Below are positions 53,701-64,000 of a stretch of DNA of 64,000 nucleotides, one piece after another. Location of the stretch: the NCBI GenBank assembly GCA_003225175.1, contig QIBA01000029.1:1-64000 (forward strand), written 5' to 3'. Position 1 is the stretch's first letter, and each line of letters starts with the position of its first letter. The notes under the pieces are model-generated. The model had not been told where the DNA came from. It did no database searches and saw only the letters and a list, made by a program, of their open reading frames with translations. Source of the DNA: Acidobacteriota bacterium. Its GTDB lineage: Bacteria; Acidobacteriota; Terriglobia; Terriglobales; Acidobacteriaceae. A program made the translations under genes and the position numbers.

Positions 53701-54322
53701 CATGAACGAACATAATACTCGTGCGGATTATGGACGTTCAGATTTCGACGTAAACCATCGCTTCGTTGTGAGTAGCGTTTTGCAGTTGCCTTTTGGCCGC
53801 GGGAAGCGTTTTGGCGGGAATGCGAACAGGGCGGAGGATGCTTTGATCGGAGGATGGCAGTTCACCACAATCGCAACGTTCCAAAAAGGCTTTCCATTCT
53901 CCGTGGCCGCAAATAACAAAGACAATCTGCTGGTTACATTCACGGAACGAGCTAACTTGGTGCCCGGTTGCGATCCCAACAATGCTCCCAGGAATGTGAG
54001 CCAGTGGTTTAACACGGCGTGCTTTACGCAGCCCCTATCGGGTCAATTTGGGAACAGTGGCCGGAACATACTCCGCGGGCCCGGCATTAGTAATTTTGAT
54101 CTCGGTCTGGGTAAAGAATTTAAGTTTACCGAGAGCGTTGGCTTGCAGTTTCGGCTCGAGGCGTTCAATGCATTGAACCACGCGCAATATGGATTTGACC
54201 CAGCAACCAGCACGGGTATAGGTAGCGCAGTTGGCAACAACCCGAGCGGCGCAAACTATGGTGTGGTCACCGCCTCTCGGCCAGGCCGCACTGTCCAACT
54301 GGGGGCCAAAGTAGTTTTCTAA
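50780..54322 (+). CDS. TonB-dependent receptor, Oar-like with carboxypeptidase-regulatory N-terminus
   Basis: An 1180-residue outer-membrane receptor of the acidobacterial Oar-like type. Signal peptide to about residue 26. CarboxypepD_reg-like domain at about 28-110 (ILGTVTDQSGAVVPNATVQI, GTYRVTVEAPGFQK). A plug follows (VDQLPLNGRNFLNLLFIGAG, SINGSRPTSNNYTLDGMVNT), then a long beta-barrel, e.g. FVGKGT-like NTTLEANYVGNKGTHLLNRF and KSLDDKSAAAGVGATNAF, ending in aromatic F (QLGAKVVF). Likely imports oligosaccharides with TonB energy. It carries the operator and promoter of site 1, so it may be part of the rhamnose regulon. GGAGG lies 4 nt before the ATG. Confidence 0.95.
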   Translation: MRTTRATHFFACLLIAVASASLMFAQGGATGTILGTVTDQSGAVVPNATVQIMNVGTAITQQVRTTGSGDYSAPLPPGTYRVTVEAPGFQKAVVDNIGLAVAQQARVNVFMRPGQVTEVVEVTGSTAALDTDSSSVSQLVSQKQVDQLPLNGRNFLNLLFIGAGAVETTGEQGQMRQGAGNAISINGSRPTSNNYTLDGMVNTDTALSTPAVILSQDAIQEFKVQSETYSAEYGFSANQVNIISKSGTNSLHGTAFEFLRNDALDARAPFQATIPKLRQNQFGFVVGGPVYIPKVYDGRNKTFFLANYEGWRISSGINQFFNAPSPVWLTGNFSSLAGLGTPKAAGGACVPGPTTFCRPVDPLTGLPFPNDTIPANRFERLANVSLAAHLIPAPNCLAGPPACLGNFRLNATLPQTVNQQTYKLDQELRQFGRVFVRWTHSTYQNQNVNGADSVPFGFGVFDVQPESWTISHTKALGTRNVNNFRFGHLTAISNQGGVPAPSSDVTTLGLSGVFPNLPNAARLYPDFGFNGPGLTNSRSGSQVNDTTTSDIRTWEFADSFTTVRGKHSLSVGFDYRRWIQKRNLSADFLGSFNFANENITSNSGGCPNASALCGTGNSVADFLLGYYQTGSTFQPGPFSNPSAAPGNLNQFHYLYVAPFIQDDWKATSRLTVNLGLRWDYRSVPTEEHNQMFWFDTANPGGGLCFANPALGTETIAALGSPIAPPGNGFYRYCGRRNPADGSKQPFAPRTGLAYRVSDKTVVRGGYGIFFDSAETREIDNTGDIYPIIVRTALSPNTIPTLPKTTDQTFPPVTLHQVSPAKDGGAFFAVIISEKPRNPYVQQWSLSVQRELASNTTLEANYVGNKGTHLLNRFNIGQPLPPPNPALCDATVGGNPTNAAALCPVSTRRPLANITSANGFLDSEWNGYSNYNAANLKLERRSSSMALVAVYTWAKSLDDKSAAAGVGATNAFAGHMNEHNTRADYGRSDFDVNHRFVVSSVLQLPFGRGKRFGGNANRAEDALIGGWQFTTIATFQKGFPFSVAANNKDNLLVTFTERANLVPGCDPNNAPRNVSQWFNTACFTQPLSGQFGNSGRNILRGPGISNFDLGLGKEFKFTESVGLQFRLEAFNALNHAQYGFDPATSTGIGSAVGNNPSGANYGVVTASRPGRTVQLGAKVVF

Positions 54323-54342
54323 CAGCGAAGTCAGTCTCACGG

Positions 54343-54378
54343 ACCCGCCTGATCTGCCCATTTGGTCTGGCGGGTTTT
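54343..54378 (+). terminator. Rho-independent terminator after the TonB receptor gene
   Basis: ACCCGCC and GGCGGGT form a stem around a longer loop, followed directly by TTTT. It lies about 20 nt after the stop codon. Confidence 0.7.
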
Positions 54379-54404
54379 CCCTTATAGGGGATAGACTCCC
54401 GATC

Positions 54405-55616
54405 ATGCTCATGGCAGTTAGAACTTCGATCAAATTGATTGCTATCTGCGTGTGTTCTTGGGCTGCGCCTGTACTCGCTCAGTCAAACGACTCCGCATTG
54501 CTCGCCCAATACGGTGAAGAAGGACAAGCAGCTCTCGCGTCGGGGCATTATGCGGACGCTGAGATAGCGTATGAAAAGCTCCGGCAGCTCGCTCCGGGAG
54601 CCGCCGAAGTGCACGCGAACCTCGGCCTAATCTATTTCGAGGAGAAGAAATTTGAGCAGGCGGTGAGCGCTCTACGGCAAGCACTGAAGTTGAAGCCCAG
54701 TTTGGCGAAAACAGAAGCACTGCTCGCAATGTCCTTATCGGAGTTGGGTCGGTTCCAGGAAGCTGTTCCTGGACTTCAAAAAGCCTTCCGCCAAACTAGT
54801 GATCCCGAAACGAAACGTCTCGCCGGGCTTCAATTGCAACGCGCTTATACGGGGCTTGGTCAGCATGACAAGGCGGTGGAAGTGGCGCTTCAACTGAATC
54901 GTCTGTTCCCGAAGGATCCAGAGGTCTTGTACAACACTGGTCGCTTATTCGGAAATTTCGCGTTCTTAAGTATGGAGAGGCTCGCGCAGGAGGCTCCGGA
55001 TTCCTTGTGGAGGCACGAGGCTGCGGGTGAAGCCTATGAAAGTCAGGGAGCAAACGATCTTGCGATAAGGGAATTTCGCGAAGTACTCGCCCGCGATCCT
55101 CAACATGCTGGAATTCACTTTCGCCTGGGGCGAACACTCTTGGCGCGCTCTCGTGCTGCTTCTTCAGTCGAGGATGCAACCGCAGCCCAGGAAGAATTTC
55201 AAGCGGAACTCAAGCTCGACCCGAGCAATGCCAATGCAAGCTATGAGCTTGCAGAAATGCACCGCAACGCTGGTCGATTCTCTGAGGCTGAGCAGTTGTT
55301 TGAACAAGCGCTCAAGTACTATCCGGAATTCGAGGAAGCCCATCTGGGCTTGGCTGCAACCCTGTTATCTGAACAGAAACCTCAAGTTGCGCTGCCGCAC
55401 CTTAAAAGAGCGATCGAGTTGAACCCAGACAATGACGTGATCTGGTATCGGCTTTCGCAAGCTAACAGAGCTATGGGCAATTCAGCGGAGCAACAAAAGG
55501 CTTTCACGGAATATCAGCGCCTTCACGCGAAAAAGGAGAGCCAACAAGCGGCTACTGGTGAAATCTTTTCGCGCAGCGAAGTCACTAAGCAGGAGATCGG
55601 CCCGCGTGACAAGTAA
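54405..55616 (+). CDS. Exported TPR-repeat protein
   Basis: A 403-residue protein. Signal peptide to about residue 24 (WAAPVLAQSND). Then at least eight tetratricopeptide repeats: GEEGQAALASGHYADAEIAY, PGAAEVHANLGLIYFEEKKF, KPSLAKTEALLAMSLSELGR, and at the end NPDNDVIWYRLSQANRAMGN. TPR proteins form protein-interaction scaffolds. TonB-receptor/TPR pairs recur in Acidobacteria, and it could partner with the receptor upstream. Start is the first ATG; no clear ribosome-binding site. Confidence 0.88.
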   Translation: MLMAVRTSIKLIAICVCSWAAPVLAQSNDSALLAQYGEEGQAALASGHYADAEIAYEKLRQLAPGAAEVHANLGLIYFEEKKFEQAVSALRQALKLKPSLAKTEALLAMSLSELGRFQEAVPGLQKAFRQTSDPETKRLAGLQLQRAYTGLGQHDKAVEVALQLNRLFPKDPEVLYNTGRLFGNFAFLSMERLAQEAPDSLWRHEAAGEAYESQGANDLAIREFREVLARDPQHAGIHFRLGRTLLARSRAASSVEDATAAQEEFQAELKLDPSNANASYELAEMHRNAGRFSEAEQLFEQALKYYPEFEEAHLGLAATLLSEQKPQVALPHLKRAIELNPDNDVIWYRLSQANRAMGNSAEQQKAFTEYQRLHAKKESQQAATGEIFSRSEVTKQEIGPRDK

Positions 55617-55673
55617 ACGTTTTTTGCGTTGTTGCCCGGATCGATCAATTCAAATCACTTTTAGGAGAATTCA

Positions 55674-56261
55674 TTGAGACGTGCCGTATTGAATCTGTTC
55701 GCAGCAGTGTTGATTACAACCGCAGCTTGGGGACAGGGATCCGAGTGGCAGATAGACCCTGCTCACACTACTGTCGGCTTTACCGTCCGTCATTTGGGCA
55801 TCAGCAACGTACACGGACGATTCACGAAGGTGAGCGGCTCGGCGACTGTGGATGACCGGGATCTCACCAAATCAACGGTGAACGCCACCATGGATGTCGC
55901 TTCCATCAACACCGGCAACGACGGCCGAGACAACGATCTGCGCAGTCCCAATTATTTCGACGCGGCACAATTCCCGAACATGACATTCAAGTCCAAGAGC
56001 ATCACGAAGAATGGTGATAACAAGTTGAAGTTAGTGGGCGACTTGACGATCAAGGGAGTGACCAAGGAAGTCACCCTCGACGTAGATGGGCCTTCAGCTC
56101 CCATGAAGATGGGGCCGAATCAGCGTCGCGGGCTTTCAGCAACAACCTCAGTGAACCGCAAGGACTTCGGAGTCGGTGCGAAGGCGCCGGCCGCGATGAT
56201 TAGCGAGGAAATCAAGATTGACCTCGACGTTGAACTCACTCAAAAAGCAGCAGGACAGTAG
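55674..56261 (+). CDS. YceI-family periplasmic protein
   Basis: A 195-residue exported lipocalin-like protein of the YceI family. TTG start with AGGAG 6 nt before. Signal peptide NLFAAVLITTAAWGQ. Core: WQIDPAHTTVGFTVRHLGIS, NVHGRFTKVSGSATVDDRDL, VNATMDVASINTGNDGRDND, and LVGDLTIKGVTKEVTLDVDG. YceI proteins bind isoprenoids or fatty-acid-like ligands. It lies 57 bp after the TPR gene. Confidence 0.93.
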   Translation: MRRAVLNLFAAVLITTAAWGQGSEWQIDPAHTTVGFTVRHLGISNVHGRFTKVSGSATVDDRDLTKSTVNATMDVASINTGNDGRDNDLRSPNYFDAAQFPNMTFKSKSITKNGDNKLKLVGDLTIKGVTKEVTLDVDGPSAPMKMGPNQRRGLSATTSVNRKDFGVGAKAPAAMISEEIKIDLDVELTQKAAGQ

Positions 56262-56309
56262 CGTCACAGCCGAAAATAGTTAAGTCGGGCGGATGGTTCC
56301 GGAGAGACC

Positions 56310-57323
56310 TTGATGATCATCCACAAGGCGCCTGCGGCGCTACTTTGCGTCGTTTTGGTTGCAACCACCAACGTTCCGTGCCCGTCACAAAACACCGGCA
56401 CAGCCGTGCCACCGATAATCGACATTCATTTTCACGCGATGCTTGAGTCTCGTCCCGGCGGTTTAATTTGCCCTAACGAATCCAAGTTCCTCGCTTCTGA
56501 CCCGAATAGCAAGGAGGGTCCGTCCGGGTGGAGTCACGAAGACTGTACCCCTAAACTTTATCCAGCCGCGAAAGGCGAGTACGTTAAGGACGTAGTGGCC
56601 GATATGGAACGGCTCAACGTCACCGCAGTGGTCTTTGGCGATCCTGCGAGCGTACAGAAGTGGAAGGAAGCTGCGCCGGGAAGGGTCATTCCGGGAACCA
56701 GTTTCAGTCAAGGCCAGCCCCCTGGCAAGCGTGTACCACTCGATGAGTTACGCAAGAGCTTCACTCAAGACGGGTTCAAAGTAATGGGGGAGATCGGGCT
56801 GCAATACGAGGGTCTATCGCCGAGTGATCCTTCGGTCGACCAGTACTTCGCACTGGCAGAGGAACTTGATATCCCCGTCGCGATTCATATGGGCACAGGT
56901 GGATCAGGCCGGGCAAACATCGCCATGCCCAAGTACCGCGGCTCCATGGGTAATCCCTTGCTGTTAGAGGAACTGCTTGCGCGCCACCCAAAGCTGCGTG
57001 TGCAGGTAATGCATGCGGGCTATCCGATGATCGACAACATGCTTACGTTGCTGCAAGCGAACTCGCATGTATATGTCGATGTGGCTGGACTAATCTGGAG
57101 CTATCCGCTGAAAGAGGTCAATCGATATATTCAGAGACTCGTCGAAGCCGGATTCGAGGACCGTGTAATGTTCGGCACGGACCAACTGCAGTGGCCGAAG
57201 TTGATGGCTTATTCCATCAGCCTCATTCAGAACGCCGAGTACCTCACCCTCGAACAGAAACGCGACATTCTCTACAACAACGCAGCCCGATTTCTCCGGC
57301 TCGATACAAAGCCAGCGAACTAG
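56310..57323 (+). CDS. Exported amidohydrolase-family protein
   Basis: A 337-residue protein. Signal peptide (ALLCVVLVATTNVPCPSQ) and an amidohydrolase-2 TIM barrel (PF04909): IIDIHFHAMLE (HxH metal ligands), VKDVVADMERLNVTAVVFGD, VAIHMGTGGSG with the third His, RVQVMHAGYPMIDNMLTLLQ with the fourth, and VMFGTDQLQWPKLMAYSISL with the catalytic Asp. Substrate unknown. ATG at 56310 with GGAGAG about 8 nt upstream. It follows the YceI gene by 48 bp, so the two may be co-transcribed. Confidence 0.85.
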   Translation: MMIIHKAPAALLCVVLVATTNVPCPSQNTGTAVPPIIDIHFHAMLESRPGGLICPNESKFLASDPNSKEGPSGWSHEDCTPKLYPAAKGEYVKDVVADMERLNVTAVVFGDPASVQKWKEAAPGRVIPGTSFSQGQPPGKRVPLDELRKSFTQDGFKVMGEIGLQYEGLSPSDPSVDQYFALAEELDIPVAIHMGTGGSGRANIAMPKYRGSMGNPLLLEELLARHPKLRVQVMHAGYPMIDNMLTLLQANSHVYVDVAGLIWSYPLKEVNRYIQRLVEAGFEDRVMFGTDQLQWPKLMAYSISLIQNAEYLTLEQKRDILYNNAARFLRLDTKPAN

Positions 57324-57443
57324 ATTCGATGGCGGACCGATACGGGCACTGAACGGCAGACCACTGGAACTCGAGGATCATGCATTACATTAGGCTGCGC
57401 ATCGGATCAAAGTTCACGATCTCATGGCGCCCCCAGATAAAGT

Positions 57444-60254
<2,811 letters not shown>

Positions 60255-60484
60255 ACCACCGCTAGCCGGACGATAACATTTTTTATTGACTTAGGCAGCG
60301 AAAACCCTGAAGACAAGCGGACACTTTGCGGGTCAGGAAGCAGCCAATCGCGCTTGCGAACGACGGGGCGAGTTCTTTCGAGAGCTAAATAGACGCCCTT
60401 CGAAGAGTTTCCACCGCATACTAGCCACACGCGATAAACCGAATGCCTACTGCGGACAGCCTTCGTGTTGCCAAACTTCTCAAA

Positions 60485-60676
60485 CCGTCCGGTCCTGACC
60501 GGACCTTGTCCAACCCGCAGCGCTCCGCTACCTGAGACCAGTGTCGGTGACCAATCCCTGCCAGAGACATCGGTAATCGCGTTCAGCGGACCAGGAGTCC
60601 CTTCGAACTCGATTCCAACATCGCGAGCCCGCAGTTTCGATTGCACACAGGCAAGACTTGTCGGAGGTAAGATCAA
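60485..60676 (-). pseudogene. N-terminal fragment of a DmpA-like (P1 family) aminopeptidase
   Basis: Codons 16-63 of this open frame read RARDVGIEFEGTPGPLNAIT, DVSG and later LVSGSGALRVGQGPVRTG, the N-terminal signature of P1/S58 aminopeptidases such as DmpA, in which EGTPGPLNAITDVxGVxVGHxTL is conserved. The segment between (RDWSPT) no longer fits, as if a base was lost near the expected GHTT, and after VRTG the frame diverges to unrelated residues. No self-cleavage Ser site remains. So it is a dead gene fragment. Confidence 0.7.
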
Positions 60677-60769
60677 AAAGAGAGCAGATAAAGCGGAAGC
60701 GCATGGTCAGGGATTATTGCACGCGCTTTCAGAATCGCTTCAACACAGCTCGGCCTAAATCTGTTGTCA

Positions 60770-60821
60770 TTGGAACAGATGTAACAAATGCAACTGTTTC
60801 CATTTGTTACATCTGTTCCAA
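60770..60821. repeat. Perfect 21-bp inverted repeat
   Basis: Left arm 60770-60790 (starts TTGGAACAGATG) and right arm 60801-60821 are exact reverse complements around the 10-nt loop CAACTGTTTC. Confidence 0.9.
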
Positions 60822-60837
60822 GCGAGCGGTGTTAGAC

Positions 60838-60892
60838 GCGGTGAATGTCGGCTGACATTCACCGCTAAAGGCGTCGCGTCACGACGCCTTTA
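60838..60892. repeat. Two adjacent hairpins
   Basis: GCGGTGAATGTC / GACATTCACCGC (60838-60865, loop GGCT) is followed at once by TAAAGGCGTCG / CGACGCCTTTA (60866-60892, loop CGTCA). Both stems are perfect. Confidence 0.85.
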
Positions 60893-60908
60893 ACCATTCC
60901 ATTAACGG

Positions 60909-60968
60909 CGTGTCCTCAGGGACACGTAATCGGGGACACGCCTGGGGACAGGACACCTGTCCCCGATT
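60909..60968. repeat. Nested GGGGACA inverted repeats
   Basis: CGTGTCC/GGACACG forms one hairpin at 60909-60926. AATCGGGGACA (60928-60938) pairs with TGTCCCCGATT (60958-60968) as outer arms, and inside it GGGGACAGG (60944-60952) pairs with CCTGTCCCC (60956-60964) with loop ACA. The alternatives are mutually exclusive. The pattern resembles REP-type elements or transposon ends, but no transposase is present. Confidence 0.75.
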
Positions 60969-61126
60969 CATGCTCTACAACCACGCTTGGCTGGCTGTAA
61001 GGGTTCACAGTCATTGTGCGGGCGCGATTGCCAGCAGACTGTGAAAGACCTGCACCAGCGCTACGAGGCATACATCTGTCCGCTGGAGGGCATGTCTGCC
61101 ATGGGAACAGAATGTTTCCAGATCTG

Positions 61127-62679
61127 TCATTTTGCCCTGTCTCCATGTTTTTTCAACAATTCGCCCTCGAGCTCAGCGAAGGGAATTACTCGCATTGGCA
61201 TTTGTCGCAGATATGGCGTCATTAAAGGATGATCCACGACGACGTATCCGTCGACTCTCCAGTCTTTAGTTTCTTTTATTTTGAGCCACTTCAGGACGGA
61301 TTGTAGATTCTGTTTTATCCAAGTCACTCGTTTGTGATGGCGGAGCGAAATAGGGTTGCTGACCCTTTCACTGCTGAGCAGATTTTCAATTTCCAGTCGC
61401 ATTTCGTGTGGTGTCCGTGCATTCGACAGGTCCTTGCACTCGATCACATCGAGGCGTTTTCGTAGAGAATCGGCAACCAGGACATCCAAGTCGCCGACAT
61501 TCTTGAGCCCAGTGGTTCCTGGAATTTTACTGACCCGTTTGTGGACGTCCAGACCTGGATAAGAAAACAACTTTGCTACCTCATCATTAAAATGCAGTCC
61601 TTGGCGATTCGTGACGGGACTAATGAAATTCTTCATCTCTGTGGTGCTTGTCCGTAGGCGACCACTGAGACAAAGCTTGAGCAGGTTTTCATGGGCAAGA
61701 TGCAGGTTGCGATAACCCCAAGCGATTTGTTTCTGGCCGCTCCGTGTTATTTCAATCAAGGGCCTGCGCATATATGACAGATTGCGGTTAAAGCGCCAGG
61801 GTAGACTTCTGCTGTTGAGAACGGTGGTTCAGGCCTGAGGAAGTCAGCACGAGGCCGGAGGACCATTGATTCAACGATTTTGGTGATCTGTGCGTTATTC
61901 CAACCCGTCGCATTGCGCACCGCGGTATCTAGGTCATCCCGATTGGCGTTGCAGAACGGCTGCCCAGAGTCACTCATCTGGAGGAGCGCACCCATGAATC
62001 TATCCAAATCGGATATTGAATAGCCGAACTCGGCGAACGCAGCTTTATCTAACTCTCCGACGAGTTGCGGCGGCTCTTCGTCGGCTTCGATCGGCACCGT
62101 CAGTGTCCGAAATGTTCTGGGAGAAACATACATTTCATGGCTCGCAAACGCTTCCATGTATTGGCTGCTTGCTTTCCTATACTCATCACCTCTGATTCCC
62201 AAGCGCCCTGAAGGCACAACACTCAGCTTGAGATCCGTGAGCTCGTTTTGGACAGAGTCGCTGAGCATTCCGAAATTAGTGATTTCGCTGGCCAGCATTA
62301 GCATCTCATCGAATCGCTCCAGCGTCATCGGCAGTTGGCCAGACGGCGGTGTCGCGGCGAGATACTCGATAAGGAACCGGACAGCAATGGCATCGCGAGC
62401 CTGACTCTGCAGGTCGTCCCGAAAGCCAGATACAAGCCTGGAGTCATTACCAAAGCATGCAAGTCGCGTCGCAATAGTTGATCTTCCGAGGGCCTGCCGG
62501 TGCAGGATTGCCTCATGCTGCTGCATCACGAATTGCAGTACGCCTTCCTCGGCGAGTGATGCAATGAGATTTTCCAGCTTGCTGTAGCAAAAGCCGACTA
62601 TGTTATTTAGAACGGCCGTACGATCCGGATCAGGAATAGGTCCGATGGCAAGCTGTGCCGCTGCCAAATGCTCTCCCAC
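61127..62679 (-). pseudogene. Large PD-(D/E)XK-nuclease-related gene, frameshifted
   Basis: Two overlapping minus-strand frames (62679-61756 and 61771-61127) look like one gene. Frame one ends with STAEVYPGALTAI and stops soon after; if one base is added in the CCC run at 61799-61801, it reads STAEVYPWRFNRNLSYMRR and continues smoothly into the second frame. The combined product is about 517 residues. Its C-terminal part has a PD-(D/E)XK-like core: VGDLDVLVAD, then RLDVIECKDLS (Asp94, Asp96, Glu111, Lys113 of the C-terminal frame). The N-terminal two thirds are helical and unrecognised. It may be a defence or DNA-processing protein. Sequence error at the homopolymer is possible. Confidence 0.7.
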
Positions 62680-62700
62680 TGAATCGAGCAGTTTGCCGAT

Positions 62701-64000
62701 CTAGTACTTCCGTACACCTCTGTACAGAGGCAGACCGCGCTCGTCGAGAGCCGCGTCGGCCCTAACATTGAAGGACAGCAGTTTCTTTTTGAGCCCTAAA
62801 GGCGCAATCTGCTCCACGAGAGTAGCGACTTGGTGTTCAAGTTCCAGATTTGGCGTCATCAGAGCGAGAAGTAGGGACTTGAGCAATTCACGGTCGGCGC
62901 GATTATCGGGCTGACGAACGAGGTCGTGAAACGTCGAAGTAAACACGAGCTTCAGGGCGGAAGCCCCGGTGCTCTCAACCAGAAGTGCCGGCAGAGATTT
63001 GCTCTCTTCTACCTTCCCTTGGAACTCTTCTGCAACGGCCAGTTCGATTGTTAAAAGCGAAACATGTTTAAGCTTTCCATGCAAACGAACACTCGCATGC
63101 CATAGCCAAAATGCAACAGCATCTGCGAGTTCGCCATAGAGCGCGTCATTGTCGGACTGATCTGGCCCGAGAATCCAAACCGGAGTCTCAAGCGCTTCGA
63201 GGTAGACCGCTACCCGCCCTCTTCTTGGGCCCAGTGGAATGTAAATTGGAATCTCAGCGTTTCTGTGCAACGATTGCACTTCAACGCTGCCCTTGAGTTG
63301 ATAGTGTGAAACAGCATGTACACCCAAGAGGTGCGACACCTTACATCTCAGCGGGCGAGCAAAGTCCGCAGCGTGAATGGAAATTACGTTAGGTACACGA
63401 TCGTCTCCAACATAGAAGCTGTATTCGTGCGCCGCAAAAAATCCATACTCATCCAACGTGTTCCATACCTGTACGCGCACGCCCTTCTCGCGCAATCCGT
63501 GAGCTGCCTCGGCGAAGCTTCAAACAGCAAGCGGATCGCCAGCCTCCAGCACGCTGATTGTTCGGAGGTCAGCCGCACTGACCATGTGAAGCATAGAGGT
63601 ATCTGAGAACTGCGGAAACGCGACACCGTAAGCCCGACCGATAGCTTGGTGAACTAAAAGAAACAGAATTCTGGTGTTGGAATCCTCAGCGTGAATCTGT
63701 TGTTCGAACTCTTTCATGCGATCCATAAGAGGAGTTATCAACGCATCCATGTTCCAATAGCGAGTTTTCCCACTCACGTCATAGTCTTCCATTGGGTCCG
63801 TTACTATCGCCACATATGCCCTCTTGTCCTTGTCGATTTCAGCCAGTATCTCCGTTATCGTCGATGGTAAGGTCAGTTTTGCTGGAGGGGCTAAGACGAT
63901 TCCGTTTACCAAATAACCAAGACTCTCTGAAACTGACGCTTCAACGGAGTGGTTGTATGCGAGGGCGTACTGAGCCTGCAGGTTATTTTGGATTGTCAGA
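62701..64000 (-). pseudogene. Upstream part of the nuclease-related locus, with internal UGA
   Basis: A long minus-strand frame, open to the window end at 64000, with a single in-frame TGA at 63520-63522: SVLEAGDPLAV-stop-SFAEAAHGLREKG. Both sides read as one protein, which argues for a TGG to TGA change. It ends in TAG at 62701-62703, but 7 codons later the same frame continues into the frameshifted gene (LLDSVGEHLAAAQL), and no good ribosome-binding site stands before its GTG. So the two may be one coding unit with up to three lesions. No family recognised. The 5' end lies outside the window. Confidence 0.6.

Larger units (their letters stand above)
60677..61126. other. Non-coding stretch with the hairpin cluster
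   Basis: 450 bases between the DmpA fragment and the nuclease-related pseudogene. Apart from the hairpins described above I see no gene or RNA. Confidence 0.5.

Noticed and set aside
63520-63522. UGA read as selenocysteine or tryptophan recoding
   Set aside because: No SECIS-like hairpin directly downstream and no sign of code change elsewhere; nonsense mutation or error is simpler.

Overview
The window looks like a chromosome segment from a diderm soil bacterium of the phylum Acidobacteriota. I infer this from gene families: an Oar-like TonB receptor with a carboxypeptidase-regulatory N-terminus, a VWFA-related protein of the acidobacterial type, a CRTAC1/ASPIC-UnbV protein, DUF2934, SYLF and DUF3309 proteins, several GH106/GH78 rhamnosidases and paralogous Crp/Fnr regulators. 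No rRNA or intact tRNA is present, so a finer placement is not possible.

Layout. 1-2.3 kb is gene-poor, with short inverted and tandem repeats and a 51-nt 3' fragment of a tRNA-Phe gene that looks like the scar of an integrated element. 2.3-5.2 kb holds Hsp20, a secreted protein and an AI-2E-family permease. 5.6-12 kb is a field of small, mostly unknown genes, two Crp/Fnr paralogues and a response regulator with a Cys-pair tail. Two of its small-gene operons share a near-duplicate promoter. 12.3-24 kb is an envelope block: glycine-zipper protein, bifunctional PBP1, ice-binding-like lipoprotein, OmpA-type barrel protein, and then a compact trio of LPQTA-tailed protein, VWFA protein and class D sortase. 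It ends with DUF3309, SYLF and a scar joining two broken genes.

24-50.6 kb is a large L-rhamnose utilisation locus. Outer enzymes (GH78, GH106, GH3, a GH-A clan glycosidase, DUF1080, a ceramidase-like protein) would release sugars. RhaT imports L-rhamnose, RhaM interconverts its anomers, RhaI isomerises it and RhaB phosphorylates it. A fused aldolase-dehydrogenase then yields DHAP plus L-lactate via L-lactaldehyde, and an FMN-dependent 2-hydroxy-acid oxidase could carry L-lactate to pyruvate. An adjacent regulator has an unusual architecture, an IclR-type winged helix fused to a periplasmic-binding-protein-like sensor. A 14-bp imperfect palindrome (TTTCYSTATTGRAA) lies about 90-120 bp upstream of four transcription units, including the TonB receptor, and is my candidate operator for this regulator.

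50.7-60.3 kb continues with the TonB receptor, a TPR protein, YceI, an amidohydrolase and a second GH106 enzyme. 60.3-64 kb is degenerate: a DmpA-like peptidase fragment, a cluster of perfect hairpins, and a large nuclease-related locus (PD-(D/E)XK motif) broken by an in-frame UGA and a frameshift.

The most unusual items are the diderm sortase with a candidate LPQTA substrate, the IclR-PBP regulator with its proposed regulon, and the broken nuclease locus. All functional calls come from reading the sequence; no database search was run.
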